From assembly GCA_009693225.1 (NCBI GenBank), contig SHXP01000134.1, forward strand, positions 1-6,515: a DNA stretch of 6,515 nt, written 5' to 3'. Under the pieces are notes generated by a model. That model was not told where the DNA came from and ran no database searches. It worked only from the letters and a program-made list of their open reading frames with translations. Position numbers and translations under genes: made by a program. Source of the stretch: Limnohabitans sp. Lineage in GTDB: Bacteria; Pseudomonadota; Gammaproteobacteria; Burkholderiales; Burkholderiaceae_C. Position 1 is the stretch's first letter. Each line of letters begins with the position of its first letter. Of this stretch, positions 1 through 6,365 are shown one piece after another.

Positions 1-236
1 GTTCTGCGGGTTTGCCACAAAGGCGCGAGGTCCAGTTCGTTCCGCAGTTCAAGCAAGCTTTGCTGACGCTGTGCCAGCAGCGACTAGTGTTGTTGCAGCC
101 AGTCGTCGCACTGCCGGTCCAGGCTCAACACTGCCGCCAGGCTAAGGCCCAAGGCCGACAGTGAAGCAAAACGCCAATGACGCAAGCGCTGTGCGCGACG
201 GCGTTCGCGCCAGGGGTGCAGGTTGGAATCAGTCAT
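1..236 (-). pseudogene. pilN: PilN/HofN-like type IV pilus inner-membrane protein, broken by an in-frame stop, 3' end outside window
   Basis: Conceptual reading from the ATG at 236 gives 50 residues and then TAG at 86-84; the same frame stays open to the window edge for another 27 codons. The N-terminus contains SNLHPWRERRR, which matches the NLLPWRE-type segment typical of PilN/HofN proteins, the part known to dock onto PilM. A hydrophobic stretch at residues 23-39 fits the single membrane span, and a Q/L/E/R-rich stretch after the stop resembles the coiled coil that follows in PilN. The residues around the stop (QQH-stop-SLLAQRQQ) suggest the TAG was once CAG for glutamine. Its ATG overlaps the TGA of the upstream gene as ATGA, which implies translational coupling. 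PilN is part of the inner-membrane alignment complex of type IV pili or DNA-uptake machines. The family call is fairly firm. Whether it is truly dead, or the stop is a sequencing error or is suppressed, cannot be told here. Confidence 0.7.
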
Positions 237-952
237 GTCAGCAGCACACCCAATGACAACCCGCCGACCACTGACTGCTCTTCCTCGCTCAAACCGGCGT
301 CATAAATTGCGGGGTTTTCCTACAACAGTCCGACATGGTGGTTTTGCACATAGCTTTGCCAGCGCAGACTGGCCTGCCATGGCGGCTCCAGCCTGACCAG
401 TTGCAAGCCGGCCTGGCTGCACCATTGTTCGCATTGACCAGTCCAGTCACGCGGCATGGCCAGCACCTCAATGTTTTGCACCGGCTGTTCCTGCAAAGCC
501 CGGTTCAGCCAGGCAGCGCGGTGACTGTCTGGCGCGGCGCTGAGCGACGCCTCAGGCGCCGCTGCGGTTTGAAAATCCCACAGACACTCATGCAAGGGCC
601 AGGGCAATACGTCTTGCAAACGCTCACGCAAGACGGCGCGCAATTGCCGCAAGGGTATACCGCTGTCAACTTGCAACTGCACGGCATGCAGTTGTTCGCG
701 GGGAATGGCCTTGGCCAGCAACTGCGCCTTGAAACCGCTGCGCTGTCTGACCTGTCTAACCCATTTCGGGTCCGACCAGCTGCCATCAGGCATCCGCACA
801 GCGGCCTCACTGCCCATGGCCTGCCAATGCCACAAAGGCGTACCGGCGGGGCTGTCTTAGCCTGGCGCGGTCTGGACCATGGCCAGGCCCTGCTGTTTGA
901 TCAACAAACCCAATCCCGGTGACTTGGGGCGGGGAATACGGCCGGTACGCAT
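233..952 (-). pseudogene. pilM: PilM/HofM-like type IV pilus assembly protein with two in-frame stops
   Basis: The frame opening at ATG 952 runs 31 codons to TAA (859-857), continues open for 178 codons to TAG (322-320), then 28 more codons to TGA at 235-233. Read through, it would make 239 residues. The middle follows the PilM pattern: AKAIPREQL, then a helix leading to DVLPWPLHECLWDFQ (compare the P-x-P-x-E-x-x-x-DFQ region of PilM), then NIEVLAMPRDWTGQCEQWCSQAGLQLVRLEP. The C-terminus (SVVGGLSLGVLLT) resembles the final GLALR-like helix. PilM is a cytoplasmic actin-like protein that binds PilN; the usual length is near 350 residues, so this is closer to the shorter HofM type found beside mrcA in enterobacteria. 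Both stops could derive from CAA/CAG codons. No frameshift is visible, so decay looks recent. An AAAGGA ribosome site supports the ATG at 952. Assignment rests on pattern and on its position divergent from ponA. Confidence 0.68.
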
Positions 953-959
953 GGTCCAT

Positions 960-965
960 TCCTTT
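960..965 (-). promoter_or_regulatory. Shine-Dalgarno site of the pilM-like gene
   Basis: AAAGGA on the minus strand lies seven bases before the ATG at 952. It is the clearest ribosome site in the window. It fixes the start of the PilM-like frame upstream of its first in-frame stop, which shows that the original gene began here and not at a codon after the stop. Confidence 0.6.
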
Positions 966-1020
966 CATGGCGGCTAATGACTGCCATGGTTGTAAAACCG
1001 CCGGATGCTGCGTCAGTCAG

Positions 1021-1049
1021 TTAAGCTGCACTGGCGTTTTTTTTACAAT
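1021..1049 (+). promoter_or_regulatory. Candidate ponA promoter
   Basis: TACAAT at 1044-1049 matches the sigma-70 -10 consensus at five of six bases. A weak -35 (TTAAGC, three of six) lies 17 bases upstream at 1021-1026. Transcription would start near 1056 and leave a leader of about 36 bases before the ATG at 1092. The box lies downstream of the alternative in-frame ATG at 1005, so it favours the shorter PonA start. It was identified by eye only. Confidence 0.4.
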
Positions 1050-1091
1050 CTGCTTCCAACCTGCCATTTGGCTCAGCGCCAATACTCTTAC

Positions 1092-3467
1092 ATGCCCCCT
1101 AAGCCAACCGCCCCCGAACGCCCTCAGGCAGATTCGCAGCCACGTCCTGCCAACAACCTCTGGCGGCTGCTGGGTGTGTTTTTCAGCTGGGCCATAGGCT
1201 TGTCAACTGCCGGACTGTTGACCATCCTGCTGGTGGTCGGTGTGGCGCTGGTCATGGCCTATCCGCAACTGCCGGACATTTCCGACCTGGCGGACTACAG
1301 GCCCAAGCTGTCAATGCGGGTGTTCTCGGTCGAGGGCAAGGTCATCGGCGAGTTCGGGGAAGAACGGCGCAAGCTGGTGCCTTTCAAAGACATTCCGGTG
1401 ATCGTCAAACAGGCGGTGCTGTCCATCGAAGACGCGCGCTTCTACCACCACGGCGGGGTCGACTACATTGGGCTGGTGCGCGCCAGCCTGGCCAACGTCG
1501 GGCGCGCCAAAAGCCAGGGCGCTTCCACCATCACCATGCAGGTGGCACGCAATGTGTATTTGTCGTCGGAGAAAACCTTTACGCGCAAAATCTATGAAAT
1601 ACTGCTGACCTACAAGCTTGAGCATTTACTCAGCAAAGACCAGATTTTTGAAATCTACCTGAACCAGATTTACCTGGGTCACCGCGCCTACGGTTTTGCG
1701 GCGGCGGCCGAAACTTATTTCGGCAAACCGATTCAGTCACTCAGCATTGCCGAAGCCGCCATGCTCGCCGGTTTGCCCAAAGCGCCGTCGGCCTATAACC
1801 CGATCAATAACCCCAAACGCGCGCGCTCGCGCCAGCTCTACATCATCGAGCGCATGGAAGAAAACGGTTTCATCACCTCGGCACAGGCCAAGGCGGCAAA
1901 AACCGAAGAATTGAAAATCCGCAGCGTCACCACGCCCAACAACACCCACGCCGAGTATGTCGCCGAGATGGCGCGCCAGCTGATGTTTGCGCAATACGGC
2001 AGCGATACCTATACGCGCGGACTCAACGTCTACACCACCATCAAGGCCGAGGACCAGGAGGTCGCCTACCAGGCCTTGCGTCGCGGCATCCTGGACTATG
2101 AATTGCGCCAGGTCTACCGCGGGCCTGAAAAATTCATCACACTGCCCACACAAGCGCGGGAACTCGAAGAAGCCATTGATGACGCCTTGATCGAGGCCGG
2201 TGACAAGGGCGATCTGCTCAGCGCCGTCGTGTTAGAAGCCGCGCCCAAGAGAGTACGCGTGGTGCGGCAAAACAGCGAGGTGCTTGACATCAGCGGCGAT
2301 GGTTTGAAGCCGGTCACGTCGGCTTTGTCAGACAAAGCCCCGCCTAATATCAAGCTGCGCCCCGGCGCAGTGGTGCGTGTGAGCAAAAATGCCAAGGGCG
2401 ATTGGAGCTTGACCCAATTGCCCGAGGTCGAAGGTGCATTTGTGGCGCTCGACCCGGGTGATGGCGCGATCCGTTCGCTGGTGGGTGGATTCGATTTCGA
2501 TAAAAACAAGTTCAACCACGTGACACAGGCCTGGCGGCAGCCGGGTTCGAGTTTCAAGCCATTTATTTATTCAGCAGCCCTGGAAAAAGGCTTCACGCCG
2601 GCAACCCAGGTCAACGATGCGCCGCTGTTTTTTGACGCCAGCGTCACCGGCAGCCAGGCCTGGGAACCGAAAAACTACGACGGCAAGTTTGAAGGTGTGA
2701 TGAGCCTGAAGACAGCGCTGGCCAAATCAAAAAACATGGTGTCTATCCGCATACTGCAAGCCGTCGGCCCGGCCAATGCACAGCAATGGATCAGCCGCTT
2801 CGGCTTTGAGCCGGAAAAGCATCCGCCTTACCTGACCATGGCACTCGGCGCAGGATCGGTGACCCCGATGCAAGTGGCCATGGGTTATTCAGTGTTTGCC
2901 AACGGCGGTTACCTGGTCAAACCCTATCTGATCACCAAGGTCACCGACCCGCTGGGCAAAGTCTTGTCCGCTTATACACCGATCGAACTCGACGAGCGCT
3001 CGCGCGCCATCGAACCGCGCAATGCTTTTCTGATCAGCTATCTGCTGCAGGAAGTCACTCGTTCAGGCACCGCCGCGCGCGCGCAGGCCACGCTCAAGCG
3101 CAGCGACATTTACGGCAAGACCGGTACCACCAACGATTCCATGGACGCCTGGTTCGTCGGTTACCACCAGACGCTCACATCAGTGACCTGGATCGGCTAT
3201 GACACACCGCGCAAACTGGGTGACCGCGAAACTGGGGGGGGCTTGAGCCTGCCGGTGTGGATCAGCTATATGCAGCACGCCCTGAGAAATACACCGGTTA
3301 ACGGCATGCCGGTACCGGCTGGTGTGGTGTTTGAAGGCAACGACTGGTTTTATCAGGAATACACCCATAGCACCGGGGTGACCAGTCTGGGCATTGAAGC
3401 CAAACCGGCTGAAGGCGAAGCCGCAGAGACTGAAAAGAAAAAAATCCTGGAAATATTCAAGGAATAG
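1092..3467 (+). CDS. mrcA/ponA: Penicillin-binding protein 1A (bifunctional peptidoglycan glycosyltransferase/transpeptidase)
   Basis: This 791-residue class A penicillin-binding protein polymerises lipid II into glycan strands and crosslinks their peptides in the periplasm. A proline-rich cytoplasmic tail (1-22) leads to a membrane anchor at about 32-56. The GT51 domain follows: catalytic Glu113 in IEDARFYHHGGVD, GASTITMQ (143-150), KDQIFEIYLNQIYLG with Glu187, and AGLPKAPSAYNP (226-237). A linker with an OB-like insert (about 330-460) precedes the transpeptidase domain, which has SSFK with nucleophile Ser486, SKN (546-548) and KTGTT (676-680). All catalytic motifs are present and the length is normal for PBP1a. 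I chose ATG 1092 over ATG 1005 because the candidate promoter lies between them and the extra 29 residues look unlike a PonA N-terminus; no clear ribosome site precedes either. It is transcribed divergently from the pil remnant, the usual betaproteobacterial and enterobacterial arrangement. A G8 run at 3234-3241 lies in the transpeptidase part. Confidence 0.96.
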   Translation: MPPKPTAPERPQADSQPRPANNLWRLLGVFFSWAIGLSTAGLLTILLVVGVALVMAYPQLPDISDLADYRPKLSMRVFSVEGKVIGEFGEERRKLVPFKDIPVIVKQAVLSIEDARFYHHGGVDYIGLVRASLANVGRAKSQGASTITMQVARNVYLSSEKTFTRKIYEILLTYKLEHLLSKDQIFEIYLNQIYLGHRAYGFAAAAETYFGKPIQSLSIAEAAMLAGLPKAPSAYNPINNPKRARSRQLYIIERMEENGFITSAQAKAAKTEELKIRSVTTPNNTHAEYVAEMARQLMFAQYGSDTYTRGLNVYTTIKAEDQEVAYQALRRGILDYELRQVYRGPEKFITLPTQARELEEAIDDALIEAGDKGDLLSAVVLEAAPKRVRVVRQNSEVLDISGDGLKPVTSALSDKAPPNIKLRPGAVVRVSKNAKGDWSLTQLPEVEGAFVALDPGDGAIRSLVGGFDFDKNKFNHVTQAWRQPGSSFKPFIYSAALEKGFTPATQVNDAPLFFDASVTGSQAWEPKNYDGKFEGVMSLKTALAKSKNMVSIRILQAVGPANAQQWISRFGFEPEKHPPYLTMALGAGSVTPMQVAMGYSVFANGGYLVKPYLITKVTDPLGKVLSAYTPIELDERSRAIEPRNAFLISYLLQEVTRSGTAARAQATLKRSDIYGKTGTTNDSMDAWFVGYHQTLTSVTWIGYDTPRKLGDRETGGGLSLPVWISYMQHALRNTPVNGMPVPAGVVFEGNDWFYQEYTHSTGVTSLGIEAKPAEGEAAETEKKKILEIFKE

Positions 3468-3494
3468 CTTGCAAGCGGCAAGCGCTTGTCAAGC
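3467..3494. terminator. Palindrome cluster between convergent ponA and cyaY, possible bidirectional terminator
   Basis: GCTTGC (3467-3472) can pair with GCAAGC (3478-3483) across a five-base loop, and GCTTG (3484-3488) with CAAGC (3490-3494). The perfect palindromes GCTTGCAAGC (3467-3476) and CAAGCGCTTG (3479-3488) are nested in it. It spans the ponA stop and the cyaY stop. No T-tract follows on either strand, so it is not a textbook intrinsic terminator; it may be a transcript-end hairpin or a protein site. Confidence 0.35.
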
Positions 3495-3818
3495 CGAGAA
3501 GAGCAGGCTCAACCCGTATTGGCGGCTGGCATCGCGGCTGAGTTGCTGCCAGAACTCGCCCTGGCCCTTGGTGTCCTGCCAGGCCTGACCATCGAAGCGG
3601 TAGTGGTAACCGCCGCTTTGCGCGGCCAACCAGACTTCATGCAACGGTTTTTGCAGGTTCACGATCAACTGACTGCGGTTGGGAAAGGTCAGCGTGACCA
3701 TGCCGCCGACCCGCTGGTTGTCTATGTCCATACCGTCGTGATCATTGAACTGATCGCACAAGGCTTCGAGGCGTTGCAGCAGGGTTTCGGCCTGGTTCAT
3801 GAATTCGTTGTCAGTCAT
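3489..3818 (-). CDS. cyaY: CyaY, bacterial frataxin-like iron-sulfur cluster assembly protein
   Basis: The 109-residue product matches the usual CyaY length and layout. An N-terminal acidic helix and loop (E5, E11, E18, D22, D26, D28, D31, D33) forms the iron- and IscS-binding face. A beta-sheet follows with the frataxin signature: VTLTFPNRSQLIVNLQ (41-56), PLHEVWLAAQSGGYHYRF (58-75), a conserved W80, then GEFWQQLSRDAS (87-98). CyaY binds iron and the cysteine desulfurase IscS and tunes cluster assembly in the cytoplasm. The frame stays open to 3929, but the ATG at 3818 gives the family-typical N-terminus (MTDNEF, compare MNDSEF in E. coli), whereas the extension would overlap lptM on the other strand and resembles nothing. 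It converges with ponA and is divergent from lptM, a neighbourhood also seen in enterobacteria (cyaY beside yifL/lptM). The ribosome site is weak. Confidence 0.95.
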   Translation of the reverse strand: MTDNEFMNQAETLLQRLEALCDQFNDHDGMDIDNQRVGGMVTLTFPNRSQLIVNLQKPLHEVWLAAQSGGYHYRFDGQAWQDTKGQGEFWQQLSRDASRQYGLSLLFSA

Positions 3819-3840
3819 CGTTGCTTGCTTCAAAATAGGC

Positions 3841-3856
3841 GCTTGACAGAGCAAGC
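3841..3856. repeat. Inverted repeat GCTTG-N6-CAAGC in the cyaY-lptM divergent region
   Basis: A perfect five-base inverted repeat around a six-base centre lies midway between the divergent cyaY and lptM starts. The same half-sites occur as a cluster at the other end of cyaY (3467-3494). It could be an operator or a chance palindrome; half-sites this short are weak evidence. Confidence 0.3.
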
Positions 3857-3883
3857 TGTTACACACAAGGGGCTGGGTACAAT
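3856..3883 (+). promoter_or_regulatory. Candidate lptM-lysA promoter, positioned for a leaderless message
   Basis: TACAAT at 3878-3883 matches the -10 consensus at five of six bases. A poor -35 (CTGTTA, three of six) lies 16 bases upstream at 3856-3861. A start six or seven bases past the -10 falls at 3889-3890, on the A of the lptM ATG. No purine-rich ribosome site lies between box and ATG; the bases there are TTCCCC. Confidence 0.45.
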
Positions 3884-3889
3884 TTCCCC

Positions 3890-4060
3890 ATGAAAACACC
3901 GATTTTAGGCAGCATGCTGGCGCTTGCATTTACCCTGCTCAGCGCTTGCGGCTTTAAAGGCCCGCTGGATTTGCCGGATGATCCCGAATTCAAAAACCGG
4001 GCCAAGTTCCCCGACGTGCTGCCGCCCTCCAAATCCGCCGAGCCCCCCGCCAAGCCTTGA
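3890..4060 (+). CDS. lptM: LptM (LppL/YifL family) LPS-assembly lipoprotein
   Basis: This 56-residue lipoprotein has a short signal peptide (MKTP, then a hydrophobic stretch 5-17) and the lipobox LSAC ending in Cys20. The mature protein begins CGFKGPLDLP, matching the CGLKGPLY hallmark of LptM/YifL, and then has a flexible lysine- and proline-rich tail ending SAEPPAKP. In E. coli LptM binds the LptD-LptE translocon in the outer membrane and helps correct disulfide formation in LptD; that role is transferred here by family. The acylated cysteine is followed by glycine, so export to the outer membrane is expected. It sits 26 bases upstream of lysA in the same orientation, a common betaproteobacterial pairing, and probably shares its transcript. 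It is too small for many gene finders. A candidate -10 box ends seven bases before its ATG (see the promoter entry). Confidence 0.9.
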   Translation: MKTPILGSMLALAFTLLSACGFKGPLDLPDDPEFKNRAKFPDVLPPSKSAEPPAKP

Positions 4061-4086
4061 GCTTGTGCCATTGACATCCCCAACCC

Positions 4087-5361
4087 ATGAACGCATCTGA
4101 TCTGCCCGGCACTCCTTTTCTGGCTTACCGCGACCGGCATTTGTTCATTGAACAACTGCGTTTGCAGGATCTGGCCGTCATGCACGGCACGCCTTTGTTT
4201 GTTTACTCCAAAGCGTCCATGCTGCACGCGCTGAGCGCCTACCAACGTGCTTTTGCCGGTCGCAAAGCCAAAGTGCATTACGCCATGAAGGCCAATTCCA
4301 GCCTGGGCGTGCTGCAAGTGTTTGCCCGGGCCGGTTGCGGCTTTGACATTGTTTCCGCTGGCGAATTGGCCCGCGTACAGGCCGCCGGCGGTAAAGCTGC
4401 CGATGTGATTTTCTCCGGTGTCGGCAAAACCCGTGAAGAAATGCGCCTTGCTTTGCAGGCCGGCATCGCCTGCTTCAATGTGGAGAGCGAGACTGAACTG
4501 GACGTGCTCAACGCGGTTGCGCTGTCCCTGGGCAAGACCGCCCCCGTGAGTATCCGCGTCAATCCCAATGTGGACCCGAAAACCCATCCGTATATTTCCA
4601 CCGGCCTCAAAGGCAACAAGTTTGGTATCGCCCATGAACGGACCTTGCAGGCTTATAAACATGCCGCTTCGCTGCCGGGCTTGAAAGTCACCGGTATCGA
4701 CTGTCATATCGGTTCGCAAATCACCACCACCGGACCGTATCTGGATGCGCTGGACAAGGTGCTGGACCTGGTCGAGCAGATTGAAAGTGCAGGCATCCCC
4801 CTGCACCACCTGGATTTCGGCGGCGGCCTGGGCATCAATTACAACGGCGACACGCCGCCTACCGCAGACGCACTGTGGGCCCGTTTGCTTGCGCGGCTGG
4901 ATGAACGCGGTTTCGGCGACCGTCAATTGATGATCGAACCGGGCCGCTCACTGGTGGGCAATGCCGGTGTCTGTTTGACTGAAGTGCAATTTCTCAAACC
5001 CGGCGAGCAGAAAAACTTTTGCATCATCGACGCGGCCATGAACGATCTGCCGCGTCCCGCCATGTACGAGGCGTTTCATCAAATCGTGCCGCTGACACTG
5101 ACAAGCGAGGCCGGGAAGGTCTACGACGTGGTCGGCCCGGTGTGTGAAAGCGGCGACTGGATAGGGCGTGACAGAACATTGAATGTGCAGTCCGGCGACA
5201 AACTGGCGGTACTGTCAGCCGGTGCCTATTGCATGAGCATGTCCAGCAACTACAACACCCGCGGGCGCGCCGCCGAGGTGCTGGTCGACGGTGACAAAGC
5301 GCATCTGATTCGCACGCGCGAGACAGTCTCGGATCAGATGCGCGGCGAGACTGTGCTTTAA
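4087..5361 (+). CDS. lysA: Diaminopimelate decarboxylase
   Basis: The 424-residue enzyme decarboxylates meso-diaminopimelate to L-lysine, the last step of lysine synthesis, using pyridoxal phosphate in the cytoplasm. It is a fold-type III (alanine racemase-like) decarboxylase. The PLP lysine is Lys68 in HYAMKANSSLGVL. Further motifs are GCGFDIVSAGELARV just downstream, DCHIGSQ with His207, the phosphate-binding FGGGLG (244-249), EPGRSLVGNAG starting at Glu284, the active-site CESGDW (353-358) contributed across the dimer, and GAYCMSMSSNYN (379-390). Length and all key residues are normal for LysA. Only 26 bases separate it from lptM, so co-transcription is likely; no good ribosome site precedes the ATG at 4087. 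In many betaproteobacteria dapF follows, but here a convergent gene abuts, sharing TTAA at 5358-5361 as both stop codons, which leaves no room for a terminator between them. Confidence 0.97.
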   Translation: MNASDLPGTPFLAYRDRHLFIEQLRLQDLAVMHGTPLFVYSKASMLHALSAYQRAFAGRKAKVHYAMKANSSLGVLQVFARAGCGFDIVSAGELARVQAAGGKAADVIFSGVGKTREEMRLALQAGIACFNVESETELDVLNAVALSLGKTAPVSIRVNPNVDPKTHPYISTGLKGNKFGIAHERTLQAYKHAASLPGLKVTGIDCHIGSQITTTGPYLDALDKVLDLVEQIESAGIPLHHLDFGGGLGINYNGDTPPTADALWARLLARLDERGFGDRQLMIEPGRSLVGNAGVCLTEVQFLKPGEQKNFCIIDAAMNDLPRPAMYEAFHQIVPLTLTSEAGKVYDVVGPVCESGDWIGRDRTLNVQSGDKLAVLSAGAYCMSMSSNYNTRGRAAEVLVDGDKAHLIRTRETVSDQMRGETVL

Positions 5362-6287
5362 CTCAGCTTCATTTCATGGCGTACCGCATACGCCTTCAAT
5401 TCGCGGGCAATATCGGACAGCGGATCCTTTTGAATCGGCACCAGCGGCGGACGTACCAGCAACCAATGCGGGCGGTGATGCAGGCTAGAGAGTATCGCCT
5501 TGCAAGCGGCAACCGGCGGGTGATGACCCACCACCTTATCGCGCAAATCATTGATCAGGTTGGCATGTGAACCCGAATGCAAGTTAAACATCTTCACGGC
5601 CGGATGCGGCAGGATATTGCACAGCATGCTTATGGCGCCTGTGCTTTTAAGCGCAGCAACAGATAAAAAATCCGCTTCATTATCGGTATACACCATACAT
5701 GCCGCCATGAATGCGCGGACCAGATCGGTGGTGGCCGAGAAATTTTTGCTGCTGTCCACGATCCCGGAAATCACCCCGGGGTGAAGTCGCAACAACTCGG
5801 CAATGACGGCGTGCGGCAGGCCGTTGTTACCGGGTACAGTGATGTTATGCAGGTAAAAGCGCCAGCCTTGCGCGGGCAAATGACCAAGCACATAGCTGTA
5901 TGCGTTGATCAAGCCCTGGTTGCTGGCAGCGCCGTGCGAAGCAGGCGACCCCATCAGACAACCGTGCACCTTGTGATTGCGCGCATGAAGGCTTAAAGCG
6001 AGCGCATCGCTTAAGGACCCGCTGGTGACGCTGACCAGAATCTGCTGCGGATTGATACCGCCGACCACCAAGGCGTCCAGCACCGATTGTTTTTCCTGCG
6101 CGGAAAAAGCACCGCCTTCACCGTTAAGGTCAAAAATGCTCAGACCTCGCAGGCCGGATTGCAGCAAAGCCTTGGCATGCGAGACGTATTTTTCCACGTC
6201 GATACTCAAATCCTCATTCAAAGGTGTGAGTACAGAGGACCATAAGCCGGTGAAGCCATTGTTCAAATTATGTACAGCGGTTTCCAT
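5358..6287 (-). CDS. DapA/NanA-superfamily aldolase-fold protein lacking the Schiff-base lysine
   Basis: The 309-residue protein has the length and TIM-barrel order of dihydrodipicolinate synthase/N-acetylneuraminate lyase enzymes: GLWSSVLTPLNEDLSID (14-30), GLRGLSIFDLNGEGGAFSAQEK (45-66), a tyrosine (Y145 in FYLHNI) at the catalytic-tyrosine position, and GIVDSSKNFS (175-184) where members normally read GIKDSSG. By this alignment the imine-forming lysine is Val177, and the next lysine, Lys181, is four residues on. The GTTGE motif of true DapA is DLNGE (53-57), so the threonine pair of its proton relay is missing, and the YNVPSRT loop is replaced by YLHNITVPGNNG. It is therefore unlikely to be the lysine-pathway DapA despite lying beside lysA; substrate and activity are unknown. 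AAAGGG lies four bases before the ATG at 6287. It converges with lysA and sits just downstream of an insertion-sequence end, suggesting an accessory gene. Confidence 0.85.
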   Translation of the reverse strand: METAVHNLNNGFTGLWSSVLTPLNEDLSIDVEKYVSHAKALLQSGLRGLSIFDLNGEGGAFSAQEKQSVLDALVVGGINPQQILVSVTSGSLSDALALSLHARNHKVHGCLMGSPASHGAASNQGLINAYSYVLGHLPAQGWRFYLHNITVPGNNGLPHAVIAELLRLHPGVISGIVDSSKNFSATTDLVRAFMAACMVYTDNEADFLSVAALKSTGAISMLCNILPHPAVKMFNLHSGSHANLINDLRDKVVGHHPPVAACKAILSSLHHRPHWLLVRPPLVPIQKDPLSDIARELKAYAVRHEMKLS

Positions 6288-6310
6288 AAAACCCTTTGCT
6301 TTTTATTCTG

Positions 6311-6338
6311 CACATAGTAGTACAAATCAGGTTGACAA
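6311..6338 (-). promoter_or_regulatory. Weak candidate promoter of the DapA-like gene
   Basis: On the minus strand TTGTCA (five of six to the -35 consensus) at 6338-6333 is followed after 16 bases by TATGTG (three of six) at 6316-6311, about 24 bases before the ATG. The -10 is poor, so this is tentative. Transcription entering from the insertion sequence, which has the same orientation, is an alternative. Confidence 0.25.
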
Positions 6339-6359
6339 GCCAGTCTCGGTATGTAATAT
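6332..6359 (+). promoter_or_regulatory. Candidate plus-strand promoter pointing into the insertion sequence
   Basis: A perfect -35, TTGACA (6332-6337), is followed after 16 bases by TAATAT (four of six) at 6354-6359; TATAAA (five of six) overlaps at 6357-6362 with a long 19-base spacer. It faces the 3' end of the transposase gene only a few bases away, so any transcript would be antisense to the transposase. It may be a promoter cut off from its original gene by the insertion. Confidence 0.35.
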
Positions 6360-6365
6360 AAAAAT

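Larger units (their letters stand above)
953..1091. other. Divergent intergenic region between the pil remnant and ponA
   Basis: This 139-base stretch separates the minus-strand pil genes from plus-strand ponA and must hold both promoters. It contains the pilM ribosome site at its left end, a run of eight T at 1037-1044, and a TACAAT box at 1044-1049. On the minus strand TTGTAA overlaps the same box and could be a -35, but no convincing -10 follows it. No RNA gene or repeat is evident. Confidence 0.55.

Noticed and set aside
84..859. Genome-wide stop-codon reassignment to glutamine
   Set aside because: ponA, lysA, lptM, cyaY and the DapA-like gene end at normal lengths with TAG, TAA or TGA, so TAA and TAG act as stops in this organism.
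335..922. Plus-strand open frame of 195 codons across the pilM remnant
   Set aside because: It is longer than any surviving piece of the minus-strand frame, but it has no family pattern, while the minus strand shows PilM motifs, a ribosome site and ATGA coupling to a PilN start. I treat it as an antisense shadow.
1005..1091. 29-residue N-terminal extension of PonA from the ATG at 1005
   Set aside because: The extension would include the candidate -10 box and the T8 run, has no ribosome site, and does not look like a PonA cytoplasmic tail, whereas the ATG at 1092 gives a normal start.
3819..3929. 37-residue N-terminal extension of CyaY
   Set aside because: Frataxin-like proteins start at the acidic helix encoded from 3818; the extension would overlap lptM on the other strand and has no family match.
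3859..4926. Minus-strand open frame of 355 codons opposite lptM and lysA
   Set aside because: It lies antisense to two well-recognised genes and its product shows no coherent domain. It reflects codon bias of lysA.
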